In this document: positions 1 through 5,660 of the stretch, piece by piece | How the letters are laid out: each line of letters begins with the position of its first letter | How positions within the stretch are numbered: position 1 is the first letter of the stretch | Origin: Desulfobacula sp. | GTDB taxonomy: Bacteria > Desulfobacterota > Desulfobacteria > Desulfobacterales > Desulfobacteraceae | Length of the DNA: 5,660 nt | Direction of reading: 5' to 3' | Assembly (NCBI RefSeq): GCF_021107415.1 | Contig: NZ_JAIOSW010000137.1 | Span: forward strand, 1 to 5,660 | The notes under the pieces: model-generated | The model's database searches: none | What the model was told of the DNA's origin: nothing | The model's input: the letters and a program-made list of their open reading frames with translations, nothing else | Position numbers and translations under genes: made by a program

Positions 1-1
1 C

Positions 2-853
2 CTTGTTTATTGCGGGGTGGGCCAGGATGGATTTGAACCGGCCACATCCTGTTCTGTTGCCGACCGTTTGAATATTGGAGGCAATGCCCATATTTACGAT
101 GTTAAAAGTGCCTGTCTCGGGATGGTCACAGGCATTGTCCATGTGGCCAATGAAATAGAGCTTGGCAATATTAAAGCAGGGCTTGTGGTCTCCTGTGAAA
201 CCGCACGACAAATTGTTGATTCAACCATCAATGAAATCAACACCTATAAAAACATTGATTTCTATAAAGATGCCATTGCCACAATGACAGGTGGGTCAGG
301 AGCGGCTGCCGTGCTGTTAACCAACGGTACCTTTGGTATTGGTGGTATTGGTGGTATTGGTGGTATTGGTGGTATCGACGGTATCGGGGGCAACCCGGAC
401 AACCGAAAACATGCCCTTAAAGGTGGAGTGGTAAAAAATGCCATTGAGTATCACGCCCTGTGCAATTGGGGATTTGAACAAAATGGAATGCCCACAGATT
501 CAAAAGTCATCATGAGAACCAAGGCCCAGGACGTTCTCGAAAATGGCCTTGTCCTTGCCAAAAAAACATTTGAAGAATTTAAAAAAGAATTTGATCTCCC
601 CCTTGATAAACCGGATAAATTTATCGGACATCAAGTCGGGGCAGCGCATCACCAGAGATTTTACAAAGCCTTGAATGAAAATATAAAAAAAGATTTTTGC
701 ACCTATCCGTTTTTAGGCAATATAGGAACGGTTTCACTTCCCATCACTGCAGCCATAGCAGATGAGAGAGGTTTTTTACAGCCGGAAGATTTTGTGGCCT
801 TTATCGGTGTCGGATCAGGGCTTAACTGCTATATTTTAGGTGTTGAATGGTAG
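2..853 (+). CDS. oleA: OleA, thiolase-fold acyl-CoA head-to-head condensing enzyme (5'-partial)
   Basis: OleA joins two fatty acyl-CoAs by a non-decarboxylative Claisen condensation to a beta-keto acid, the first step of long-chain olefin synthesis. The frame is open to the left edge, so the true start and roughly 100 residues are missing; the GTG at 17 is internal. Numbering residues from that codon, the nucleophilic Cys is C33 (SACLG), the FEPAT glutamate is E7, the HQ histidine is H205 and the GNIG asparagine is N235. The Glu-Cys spacing (26) and His-Asn spacing (30) equal those recalled for Xanthomonas OleA (E117/C143, H285/N315). The glutamate, together with the oleB and oleC neighbours, argues for OleA rather than the FabH ketoacyl synthase, which shares the Cys-His-Asn triad. 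The Cys-His spacing is about 30 residues longer than in Xanthomonas, largely explained by a Gly/Ile repeat at residues 107-125. The end overlaps oleB by 7 bases. Confidence 0.92.
   Translation, partial: LVYCGVGQDGFEPATSCSVADRLNIGGNAHIYDVKSACLGMVTGIVHVANEIELGNIKAGLVVSCETARQIVDSTINEINTYKNIDFYKDAIATMTGGSGAAAVLLTNGTFGIGGIGGIGGIGGIDGIGGNPDNRKHALKGGVVKNAIEYHALCNWGFEQNGMPTDSKVIMRTKAQDVLENGLVLAKKTFEEFKKEFDLPLDKPDKFIGHQVGAAHHQRFYKALNENIKKDFCTYPFLGNIGTVSLPITAAIADERGFLQPEDFVAFIGVGSGLNCYILGVEW
335..388 (+). repeat. 9-base in-frame tandem repeat (GGTATTGGT) in oleA
   Basis: Six consecutive 9-base units: four identical copies of GGTATTGGT (335-370), then GGTATCGAC and GGTATCGGG. Each unit encodes Gly-Ile-Gly, giving a Gly-Gly-Ile tract at residues 107-124 counted from the codon at 17. 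The period is a multiple of three, so gain or loss of a unit would keep the frame. Base-level identity, including third positions, suggests recent expansion by slippage. It sits between the strand ending AAAVLLTNG and the KGGV strand, where FabH-like proteins have only a short turn, so it probably forms a surface loop. Confidence 0.93.
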
Positions 854-1761
854 AAAAAATTATTAATGACAAACTGACCTCCACAAAAGACTTTGAAGAT
901 ATCTATCCTTTTGAGTCCAACTTCATGAATATCAATGGACATGATCTTCACTATATTGACAAAGGCAGAGGCATCCCCGTTATCATGGTTCACGGCAACC
1001 CCACCTGGTCGTTTTATTACAGGCACCTGATCCAAATCCTGTCACAGGGTTTTCGTGCCATAGCCTTGGATCATATCGGATGCGGGTTTTCAGACAAGCC
1101 AAATACAAAAGCATATAATTACACCCTTGAATCCCGGGTAAAAGACCTTGATACCCTGATTAATCATTTGAACATCAATGAAAAAATCAGCCTGATTCTC
1201 CATGACTGGGGCGGCATGATCGGTCTTGCCTGGGCAGTGGATCACATTGACAGGATTGACAAAATCATTATTACCAATACCTCGGGATTTTTCCTGCCAA
1301 AAGAAAAGCAATTCCCCTTCCTGTTATGGATCATCAAATATATCAGAATCTTTGCAGTCCCTGCCGTACTTGGACTTAACGTGTTTGCTAAAGCTGCCCT
1401 CTATCTTTGCAGCAAAAAAAAATTACACCCAAACGTCAAAAAAGGCCTTGTTAAACCTTATAATTCCTGGAAAAACAGGATTGCAACCTTAAAATTTGTC
1501 CAGGACATACCGATAAGTGAAAAAGATAAAAGTTATGCAATCGTCGATCATGTGGATCAGCACCTTAAAGACCTTGATGAATCCTCATTAATGTTTTTAT
1601 GGGGGGCAAAAGATTTTGTTTTTGACCTGGCATTTTTAAATGAATTCAGACGCAGGTTTCCACAAGCCGTCACCCATGTTTTTCATGATGCAGGCCATTA
1701 CCTGTTTGAAGACAAGCCAAAAGAAACTGCCCATCTGATCGAAGCCTTCTTAAACAAATGA
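847..1761 (+). CDS. oleB: OleB, alpha/beta-hydrolase beta-lactone decarboxylase
   Basis: OleB removes CO2 from the beta-lactone made by OleC, releasing the long-chain cis-olefin. The 304-residue protein has an alpha/beta-hydrolase fold of the haloalkane-dehalogenase type. Visible motifs are the oxyanion-side HGNPTWSF at 49-56, the nucleophile elbow HDWGG with Asp120, a likely acid Asp256 in WGAKD, and His284 in DAGHYLFED. The hydrophobic stretch at about 156-187 falls where the cap domain is expected and is more likely cap helices than a membrane span. By sequence alone it could be called a haloalkane dehalogenase, a common misannotation of OleB; oleA and oleC on either side decide for OleB. 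The ATG lies inside the end of oleA (ATGGTAG, 7-base overlap) with AGGTG at 838-842 as a possible ribosome binding site, so the two genes are probably cotranscribed and coupled. Confidence 0.92.
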   Translation: MVEKIINDKLTSTKDFEDIYPFESNFMNINGHDLHYIDKGRGIPVIMVHGNPTWSFYYRHLIQILSQGFRAIALDHIGCGFSDKPNTKAYNYTLESRVKDLDTLINHLNINEKISLILHDWGGMIGLAWAVDHIDRIDKIIITNTSGFFLPKEKQFPFLLWIIKYIRIFAVPAVLGLNVFAKAALYLCSKKKLHPNVKKGLVKPYNSWKNRIATLKFVQDIPISEKDKSYAIVDHVDQHLKDLDESSLMFLWGAKDFVFDLAFLNEFRRRFPQAVTHVFHDAGHYLFEDKPKETAHLIEAFLNK

Positions 1762-1835
1762 AGCAAACAAATGGGGCAAAGATAAAATCATTCTTTGTTT
1801 TGACATTTAATGCAGGCTTAGGGTAAAAAACAATC
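1762..1835 (+). promoter_or_regulatory. Gap between oleB and the membrane-protein gene with a possible promoter
   Basis: This 74-base AT-rich gap is the only real break in the + strand cluster. It contains an exact TTGACA at 1800-1805, but the best -10-like hexamer (TAAAAA, 1824-1829, spacer 18) is poor and would start transcription about at the ATG at 1836. Weak inverted repeats CAAAGA/TCTTTG (1777-1782 and 1792-1797) and AAACAAA/TTTGTTT (1765-1771 and 1794-1800) are too AT-rich to count as a convincing terminator. The nearest Shine-Dalgarno-like run (AGGG) is 12 bases before the ATG, farther than usual. Read-through from oleB remains the simplest view. Confidence 0.25.
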
Positions 1836-2549
1836 ATGCTTGGATTCGGAAAAAAGAAAAAAAAAGATAAAGAGGAAGCAAAAGCGTCCGAAAAAGATCT
1901 GCCTGAAGAAAAAAAAGAAAGTAAGGACGCACCTGATACTCAGGATGAGCCTGAGAAAAAGAAAAAAAAGCTGCCTTCAAAAAAACTGATATTTATTGCT
2001 TTGCTAATTCTTATTGCCGTTGGCGCATCTTCATATATCGTGTATACCCTGTATTTTACCCCAAAGGACTCCAACCCCCAAAACGCAACTTATAAAAAAC
2101 TAGAATTAAAACATATTAATCTTCCCGAAGAGATGCTTCGGTTCAGCTTTGATTATTTTCCTGATCTTTATGTCGCACTGATCCTCTTTAACTCAGAAAT
2201 GACTTTATTTGATAAGGAGATTGCAAGGATAGATGCCATTGCCCAAAAATATCCGGATCAGAAAAAAATTGCAGACAAGGAAAAAAAGACTTGGGGAAAA
2301 GCAAAAAATACACTGCAAAAAGCCTTTTTAAAAATTGAAAAATCCGTTAAAACAACCTATGTTCTATTTCGCGTAAATAAAGAGCAGGGGCTTACTCAAA
2401 TTGAAGCCAAAAGCAAAGAACTGACGGAGCTTGCCCAAAGTGCCTTGGCACCCGCAAGGGAACTGACCCAAAAATTAAAATCAAATAAAGCGATTCCCAA
2501 AGGATTCATTAAAGGAAATATTGACAAACTAAAAAAGAAATTCTTATGA
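1836..2549 (+). CDS. Single-pass membrane protein of unknown function, coupled to oleC
   Basis: I do not recognise a family for this 237-residue protein. Residues 1-50 are strongly charged and low-complexity, rich in Lys, Glu and Asp, with lysine clusters at 6-10 and 41-50. Residues 51-74 form one hydrophobic segment (LIFIALLILIAVGA onward). With positive charge before it, the N-terminus should be cytoplasmic and the remaining ~160 residues outside, so this is an uncleaved signal anchor. The outer part looks mainly helical and Lys-rich, with no Cys and no catalytic motif I can name. The ATG at 1836 is the first usable start in frame and has only a weak, distant ribosome binding site. The stop overlaps the oleC start as ATGA, which argues for translational coupling and a link to olefin synthesis. 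Anchoring or assembly of the Ole enzymes is a guess. A tracts in the first 140 bases could be slippery. Confidence 0.85.
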   Translation: MLGFGKKKKKDKEEAKASEKDLPEEKKESKDAPDTQDEPEKKKKKLPSKKLIFIALLILIAVGASSYIVYTLYFTPKDSNPQNATYKKLELKHINLPEEMLRFSFDYFPDLYVALILFNSEMTLFDKEIARIDAIAQKYPDQKKIADKEKKTWGKAKNTLQKAFLKIEKSVKTTYVLFRVNKEQGLTQIEAKSKELTELAQSALAPARELTQKLKSNKAIPKGFIKGNIDKLKKKFL

Positions 2550-4195
2550 CAGCCTATACAAATATCTCACTTGGTCTGAAAAAAATACAAGAAAAATATC
2601 CCCACAAAAGAGCAGTTGTCTATCCTGCCGGAAGAGACAAGAACGGCAGAGTTCTATACAGCCAGATGACATTTATCCAGCTTGAAAGGGAATCTGATGC
2701 TCTTGCCTTTGGCCTTGAAAGAATCGGCATTATCAGGGGGACCCGAACCATTTTAATGGTGACACCCGGTATGGAATTTTTTATCACCATATTTGCCATG
2801 TTCAAGGTGGGTGCCGTACCGGTTGTTGTTGATCCGGGAATGGGGATTGACCGGATGCTTCAATGCCTGGAACAAGGCAGGCCCAAAGCCTTTATCGGTA
2901 TTGAAAAGGCTCATCTTTTACGAAAACTCAAACCCGGCTTTTTTAAATCGGTAAAACACTGGGTTACCGTTGGCAAACGATGGTTCTGGGGAGGATATAC
3001 CCTTGATCAACTCATGACACAGACAGATGATCCTTATCCAACTGCCCGGACCGCCCGTGATGAAACCGCAGCCATTGTATTTACCACAGGATCCACTGGC
3101 CCTGCCAAGGGCGTAGTCTATACCCATGGTAACTTTGATGCCCAGATTAAACAGATCCAGGAGCATTTTCAAATTGAACCGGATGAGATTGATTTGCCAA
3201 CTTTTCCTTTGTTTGCCCTTTTTGATCCGATCCTTGGTATGACAGCCGTTATTCCTGATATGGACCCGACCAAGCCGGCTCTGGTGGACCCCAAAAAAAT
3301 AATTGAAGCCATTGAAAACCACGGTGTCACCAATATGTTTGCCTCCCCGGCTCTCTTAAACCGGGTGGGTAAATTCGGTAAGGAGAACAATATCAAACTG
3401 CCCTCTTTAAGACGTGTGATATCTGCAGGCGCGCCTGTGACACCGGCTAACATTGAACAGTTTTCCTTCATGCTGACAGGCAATGCCCAAATTCATACCC
3501 CCTATGGTGCAACAGAGGCAGTCCCAATCATATCCATCGGGTCCAATGAAATCCTGGCAGAAACCAGAAAGCTTTCCGAGCAGGGATTTGGCATGTGTAT
3601 CGGCCGACCCATCAGCGACACCCGGGTTGAACTGATCAAAATCAGTGATGATCCCATTACCCAGCTTCATGATAAACTCAAAGTGCCTGAAAAACAGGTG
3701 GGAGAAATAACCGTAAAAGCAGACCTTGTGACAGAGCACTATTTTAACAACCGTGAAGCAGACCTGCTGGCTAAAATCCCTGATCCGGACGGCAAAATCT
3801 GGCATAGAATGGGTGACCTTGGATGGAAGGATTCAAAGGGGCGACTATGGTTTTGCGGAAGAAAAAGCCATCGGGTCATCACCCGTGATGAAACCCTTTT
3901 CACAATCCCTGTTGAAGCCATCTTCAACAATCATGAAAAGGTATTTAGAAGCGCCCTTGCAGGGGCTGGCCCGAAAAACATGCAGACCCCGGTCGTGTTT
4001 ATTGAACCCTGTGCAAAAATAAGCAATAAAAAAGCATTTATCAAAGAGCTTTTAGATCTTGCAAAATCAAACCAGCTAACGGCGAGTATTCAACATATTT
4101 TTATTGAAAAGGCATTCCCGGTAGACATCCGGCACAACTCAAAAATATTCAGGGAAAAGCTTGCTGTTAAAGCAAAAAGAAAACTCAACTTATAA
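2546..4195 (+). CDS. oleC: OleC, ATP-dependent beta-lactone synthetase (AMP-binding superfamily)
   Basis: OleC adenylates the beta-hydroxy acid made by OleD and closes it to a beta-lactone, with AMP and pyrophosphate as by-products. The 549-residue protein is a full-length ANL-superfamily enzyme. Motifs in order: the phosphate loop TTGSTGPAKG at 180-189, preceded by AAIVF; the adenine-side YGATE at 320-324; the ribose-binding Asp424 in RMGDLG; the hinge region FCGRKSHRV at 436-444; and a C-terminal lysine, Lys533, in IRHNSKIFREKL, the usual adenylation-step lysine. The PVDIRHNSKIFREK stretch and the YGATEAVP form are what I associate with OleC rather than ordinary acyl-CoA synthetases, and oleA and oleB upstream support this. 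The start overlaps the preceding stop by ATGA. Only a weak purine run (AAGAAA) precedes it, so translation probably depends on ribosomes arriving from the upstream gene. The gene ends 9 bases from a converging gene. Confidence 0.93.
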   Translation: MTAYTNISLGLKKIQEKYPHKRAVVYPAGRDKNGRVLYSQMTFIQLERESDALAFGLERIGIIRGTRTILMVTPGMEFFITIFAMFKVGAVPVVVDPGMGIDRMLQCLEQGRPKAFIGIEKAHLLRKLKPGFFKSVKHWVTVGKRWFWGGYTLDQLMTQTDDPYPTARTARDETAAIVFTTGSTGPAKGVVYTHGNFDAQIKQIQEHFQIEPDEIDLPTFPLFALFDPILGMTAVIPDMDPTKPALVDPKKIIEAIENHGVTNMFASPALLNRVGKFGKENNIKLPSLRRVISAGAPVTPANIEQFSFMLTGNAQIHTPYGATEAVPIISIGSNEILAETRKLSEQGFGMCIGRPISDTRVELIKISDDPITQLHDKLKVPEKQVGEITVKADLVTEHYFNNREADLLAKIPDPDGKIWHRMGDLGWKDSKGRLWFCGRKSHRVITRDETLFTIPVEAIFNNHEKVFRSALAGAGPKNMQTPVVFIEPCAKISNKKAFIKELLDLAKSNQLTASIQHIFIEKAFPVDIRHNSKIFREKLAVKAKRKLNL

Positions 4196-4201
4196 CAAAT
4201 A

Positions 4202-4219
4202 CTGTTAATCAGGTAACAG
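4202..4219. repeat. Short inverted repeat at the convergent gene junction
   Basis: CTGTTA (4202-4207) and TAACAG (4214-4219) are perfect 6-base inverted arms around a 6-base loop. The repeat lies just past the oleC stop and contains the stop codon and last codons of the opposing gene. Neither strand has a proper T tract after the stem, and the stem is short and AT-rich, so I do not call it a terminator. No better terminator is visible between the two genes. Confidence 0.3.
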
Positions 4220-5503
4220 ATCATAAAAATACATCATTGCATCTGATCGGGTAATGATCCCGATAATTTTATCCTCCCTCATGACAGGGATACGTCCGAT
4301 ATCATGTCTTATCATCAATCTGGCTGCTTCTATGGCACTTTTGTCATGGTCTATGGTCACAACATTCCTGTTCATGAATGCTTTTACAGGAGACTGCATA
4401 TGTTTTGATTGTCTGACCTTCTTAAAATCCCTCCGGGAGATCACCCCTACGATATGCTCATCTTTATCTACAACCGGCATACCACTACAGCCCAGATCTC
4501 TTAAAATCATGGCCACTTCTTCAATCTTTGTATCCGCACCAACCGTAACTACAGGATAGGACATGATATCCGACAGCATGACTGAAGAGTGCTGATTTCC
4601 GGAAATGAGTTCAACAAGTATTTCTTCAATTGTATCAGGGTTTACCCCTTTTAACAGCGCTGATCCCGCTCCCGGGTGCCCACCACCCCCTACGCTCCGC
4701 ATTAAAATGCCAATATTGATTTCCTCTATATTACTTCTACCGATAACCATGCATTTGTTACGTTCAACATCTTTAAAAATTCCAAATGCAGCATCCACAT
4801 TGACAATTTCCCGGTACATCTGAAGGACCATGGCAAGATTCTGGATTCGCCCTTCTATCTCCATCCTGGCAATACTGATGGTGAACCCGCCGATGTCCCT
4901 TCTTTCAGCTTTCTGTATCATCTGAAAAAGGATATCTTTCTGCTTTTTCCCATAGGCCTGGCGTAAAAAGGTGGAAAGAATGTGCAGGTCTGCTTTCCTG
5001 TCAAGAAGAAACCCTGCGGCATATGCATCCTCTGACAGAGTTGACGGAAATGTGAGATTTCCCGTATCTTCATAGATCCCCATTAAAAAAAGCGTGGCCT
5101 GAATCGGGGTAATCAGCTTTCTTTGTTTTTCAATCTCTTTTACCAGCATGGTAACAGTGGCCCCTGTTTCACTGATGGTTTTCTGATCGGTTTCAATATC
5201 GCCTTCAGAATGATGGTCCCACACGATAATCTCAAGATCCTGCCTGTCTTTCAACGCCTCCATGCCTTCCAGTCGACTCCAGGAATGTGTATCTACAACA
5301 ACAAGAGTTGTTACATGCTCTAAAATAATATCTTTAGGAGAGTAGAGATCAAACAAATCTTTATGAATGGATAAAAAAGCTTTTAGATTTGCATTAATTG
5401 ATGTTGGTAAAACCGGTTTGGCACCAGGGTAAAGCACGCTTGCTGCTACCAGGGATGCCAATGCATCAAAATCCGATCCTTTATGGGTAGTAATGATGAC
5501 CAT
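4205..5503 (-). CDS. DHH/DHHA1 phosphoesterase with C-terminal CBS pair
   Basis: This 432-residue protein joins a DHH-family phosphoesterase to two CBS modules. The metal-binding motifs are visible: H7, D11 and D13 in THKGSDFDA, D71 in VVVDTH, D96-H97-H98, and D146 in YEDTGNL. The DHHA1 substrate-binding motif GGGGHPGAG is at 272-280. CBS modules follow at about 311-365 and 374-430, each ending in GVISRRD or GIITRSD; such pairs usually bind adenine nucleotides and regulate the attached domain. Family members cleave phosphoester bonds in small nucleotides or short RNA, but the substrate here cannot be read from sequence. In many deltaproteobacteria this architecture continues into a poly(A) polymerase/CCA-transferase domain; this protein stops after the second CBS. 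It is not a CBS-type pyrophosphatase, which has DHHA2 and an internal CBS insertion. The ATG at 5503 has a good ribosome binding site (GAGGGA, 5507-5512). It converges on oleC, so it is not part of that operon. Confidence 0.9.
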   Translation of the reverse strand: MVIITTHKGSDFDALASLVAASVLYPGAKPVLPTSINANLKAFLSIHKDLFDLYSPKDIILEHVTTLVVVDTHSWSRLEGMEALKDRQDLEIIVWDHHSEGDIETDQKTISETGATVTMLVKEIEKQRKLITPIQATLFLMGIYEDTGNLTFPSTLSEDAYAAGFLLDRKADLHILSTFLRQAYGKKQKDILFQMIQKAERRDIGGFTISIARMEIEGRIQNLAMVLQMYREIVNVDAAFGIFKDVERNKCMVIGRSNIEEINIGILMRSVGGGGHPGAGSALLKGVNPDTIEEILVELISGNQHSSVMLSDIMSYPVVTVGADTKIEEVAMILRDLGCSGMPVVDKDEHIVGVISRRDFKKVRQSKHMQSPVKAFMNRNVVTIDHDKSAIEAARLMIRHDIGRIPVMREDKIIGIITRSDAMMYFYDLLPD

Positions 5504-5506
5504 ATG

Positions 5507-5512
5507 TCCCTC
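5507..5512 (-). promoter_or_regulatory. Ribosome binding site of the DHH-CBS gene
   Basis: GAGGGA read on the - strand, with GAGG 5 bases from the ATG at 5503. It is the strongest Shine-Dalgarno match in the window and fixes this start, which also begins the canonical strand leading into the first metal motif. Confidence 0.75.
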
Positions 5513-5522
5513 TTTTTTTCAT

Positions 5523-5542
5523 TGATATTCTACTGAATATCA
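5523..5542. promoter_or_regulatory. Perfect palindrome upstream of the DHH-CBS gene, possible operator
   Basis: Arms TGATATTC and GAATATCA are exact 8-base inverted repeats around TACT, 20 bases before the start codon of the DHH-CBS gene and just upstream of its ribosome binding site. A -10-like TATGAT (- strand, 5542-5547) touches the outer arm, which would put the transcription start inside the palindrome, as expected for a repressor site. No good -35 hexamer is visible at the right spacing, so the promoter is tentative. The alternative is a small AT-rich leader hairpin, or chance in an AT-rich leader. Confidence 0.4.
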
Positions 5543-5608
5543 TCATACAGGATATTTATTCAATGATTTATTGAAATCTCTTAAATGGAAGCAACAATCC
5601 AAAATCAC

Positions 5609-5640
5609 AAAAAGGGGCAGCACCGAATGCTGAACCCCTT
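5609..5640 (-). terminator. Factor-independent terminator of the tRNA transcript
   Basis: Read on the - strand this is AAGGGG, a two-base TT bulge, CAGCA, the loop TTCGG, TGCTG, CCCC and then TTTTT. The stem is GC-rich at the base and followed directly by a five-T run. It starts 8 bases after the tRNA 3' end and points the same way, so it should end the tRNA transcript before the DHH-CBS gene and imply that gene has its own promoter. Confidence 0.82.
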
Positions 5641-5648
5641 AATTTCTT

Positions 5649-5660
5649 TGGTAGCGGGGG
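5649..5660 (-). tRNA. 3' end of a tRNA gene, probably initiator tRNA-fMet (partial)
   Basis: The last 12 bases read CCCCCGCTACCA on the - strand: an acceptor-stem 3' half, the discriminator A and an encoded CCA, closely matching the end of bacterial initiator tRNA (CCCCCGCAACCA in E. coli). The terminator just downstream supports an RNA gene end here. The anticodon lies beyond the window, so the identity is inferred from the acceptor end only; another tRNA with a similar acceptor is possible. Confidence 0.65.

Noticed and set aside
335..388. CRISPR-like repeat array
   Set aside because: Units are 9 bases, contiguous, without spacers, and in frame within a coding sequence.
262..444. Reverse-strand open frame with a Pro-Pro-Ile repeat
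   Set aside because: It is the antisense reading of the 9-base repeat inside oleA; the + strand frame carries the catalytic motifs and there is no independent start signal.
847..1761. Haloalkane dehalogenase
   Set aside because: The fold and Asp nucleophile match, but the position between oleA and oleC makes OleB far more likely; OleB proteins are often labelled this way.
1777..1801. Terminator between oleB and the membrane-protein gene
   Set aside because: The CAAAGA/TCTTTG stem is short and AT-rich, the T run is only four bases, and a competing AAACAAA/TTTGTTT pairing uses the same bases.
2918..3805. Long reverse-strand open frames opposite oleC
   Set aside because: They overlap each other and the OleC motifs, and their translations show no recognisable domain; they are shadows of oleC.
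4205..5503. CBS-containing family II pyrophosphatase
   Set aside because: That family has a DHHA2 domain with the CBS pair inserted in the middle; here a DHHA1-type GGGGHPGAG motif precedes a C-terminal CBS pair.

Overview
The window carries the distal part of a long-chain olefin biosynthesis (ole) cluster on the + strand: a 5'-truncated oleA, then oleB, an unrecognised single-pass membrane protein gene, and oleC. Tail-to-tail with it on the - strand is a gene for a DHH/DHHA1 phosphoesterase with a C-terminal CBS pair. At the right edge is the 3' end of what is most likely an initiator tRNA gene, also on the - strand, with its own terminator. The moderate, AT-leaning base composition, A-rich lysine codons and the DHH-CBS protein type suggest a deltaproteobacterium (Desulfobacterota), perhaps a marine sulfate reducer of the Desulfobacteraceae type. 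This is inferred from sequence character only; no marker gene in the window settles it.

Layout: 2-853 oleA (about 100 N-terminal residues lie off the left edge); 847-1761 oleB, overlapping oleA; 1762-1835 a 74-base gap; 1836-2549 the membrane-anchored protein; 2546-4195 oleC, joined to the previous gene by an ATGA overlap; 4205-5503 the DHH-CBS gene on the other strand; 5504-5608 its leader, with a near-start palindrome; 5609-5640 a factor-independent terminator; 5649-5660 the tRNA 3' end. No gap without a gene exceeds 150 bases.

How the genes work together: OleA condenses two fatty acyl-CoAs head to head into a beta-keto acid. OleD, which is not in this window, would reduce it to a beta-hydroxy acid. 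OleC uses ATP to close that acid to a beta-lactone, and OleB decarboxylates the lactone to a long-chain internal cis-olefin. The 237-residue membrane protein is translationally coupled to OleC and is the least explained part of the cluster; a role in tethering or assembling the soluble Ole enzymes at the membrane is a guess from position and topology.

The main oddities are a nearly perfect 9-base tandem repeat coding for a Gly-Gly-Ile tract inside oleA, the extra membrane gene between oleB and oleC, homopolymeric A tracts at the start of that gene, and a DHH-CBS protein lacking the C-terminal nucleotidyltransferase domain often fused to this architecture in related bacteria.
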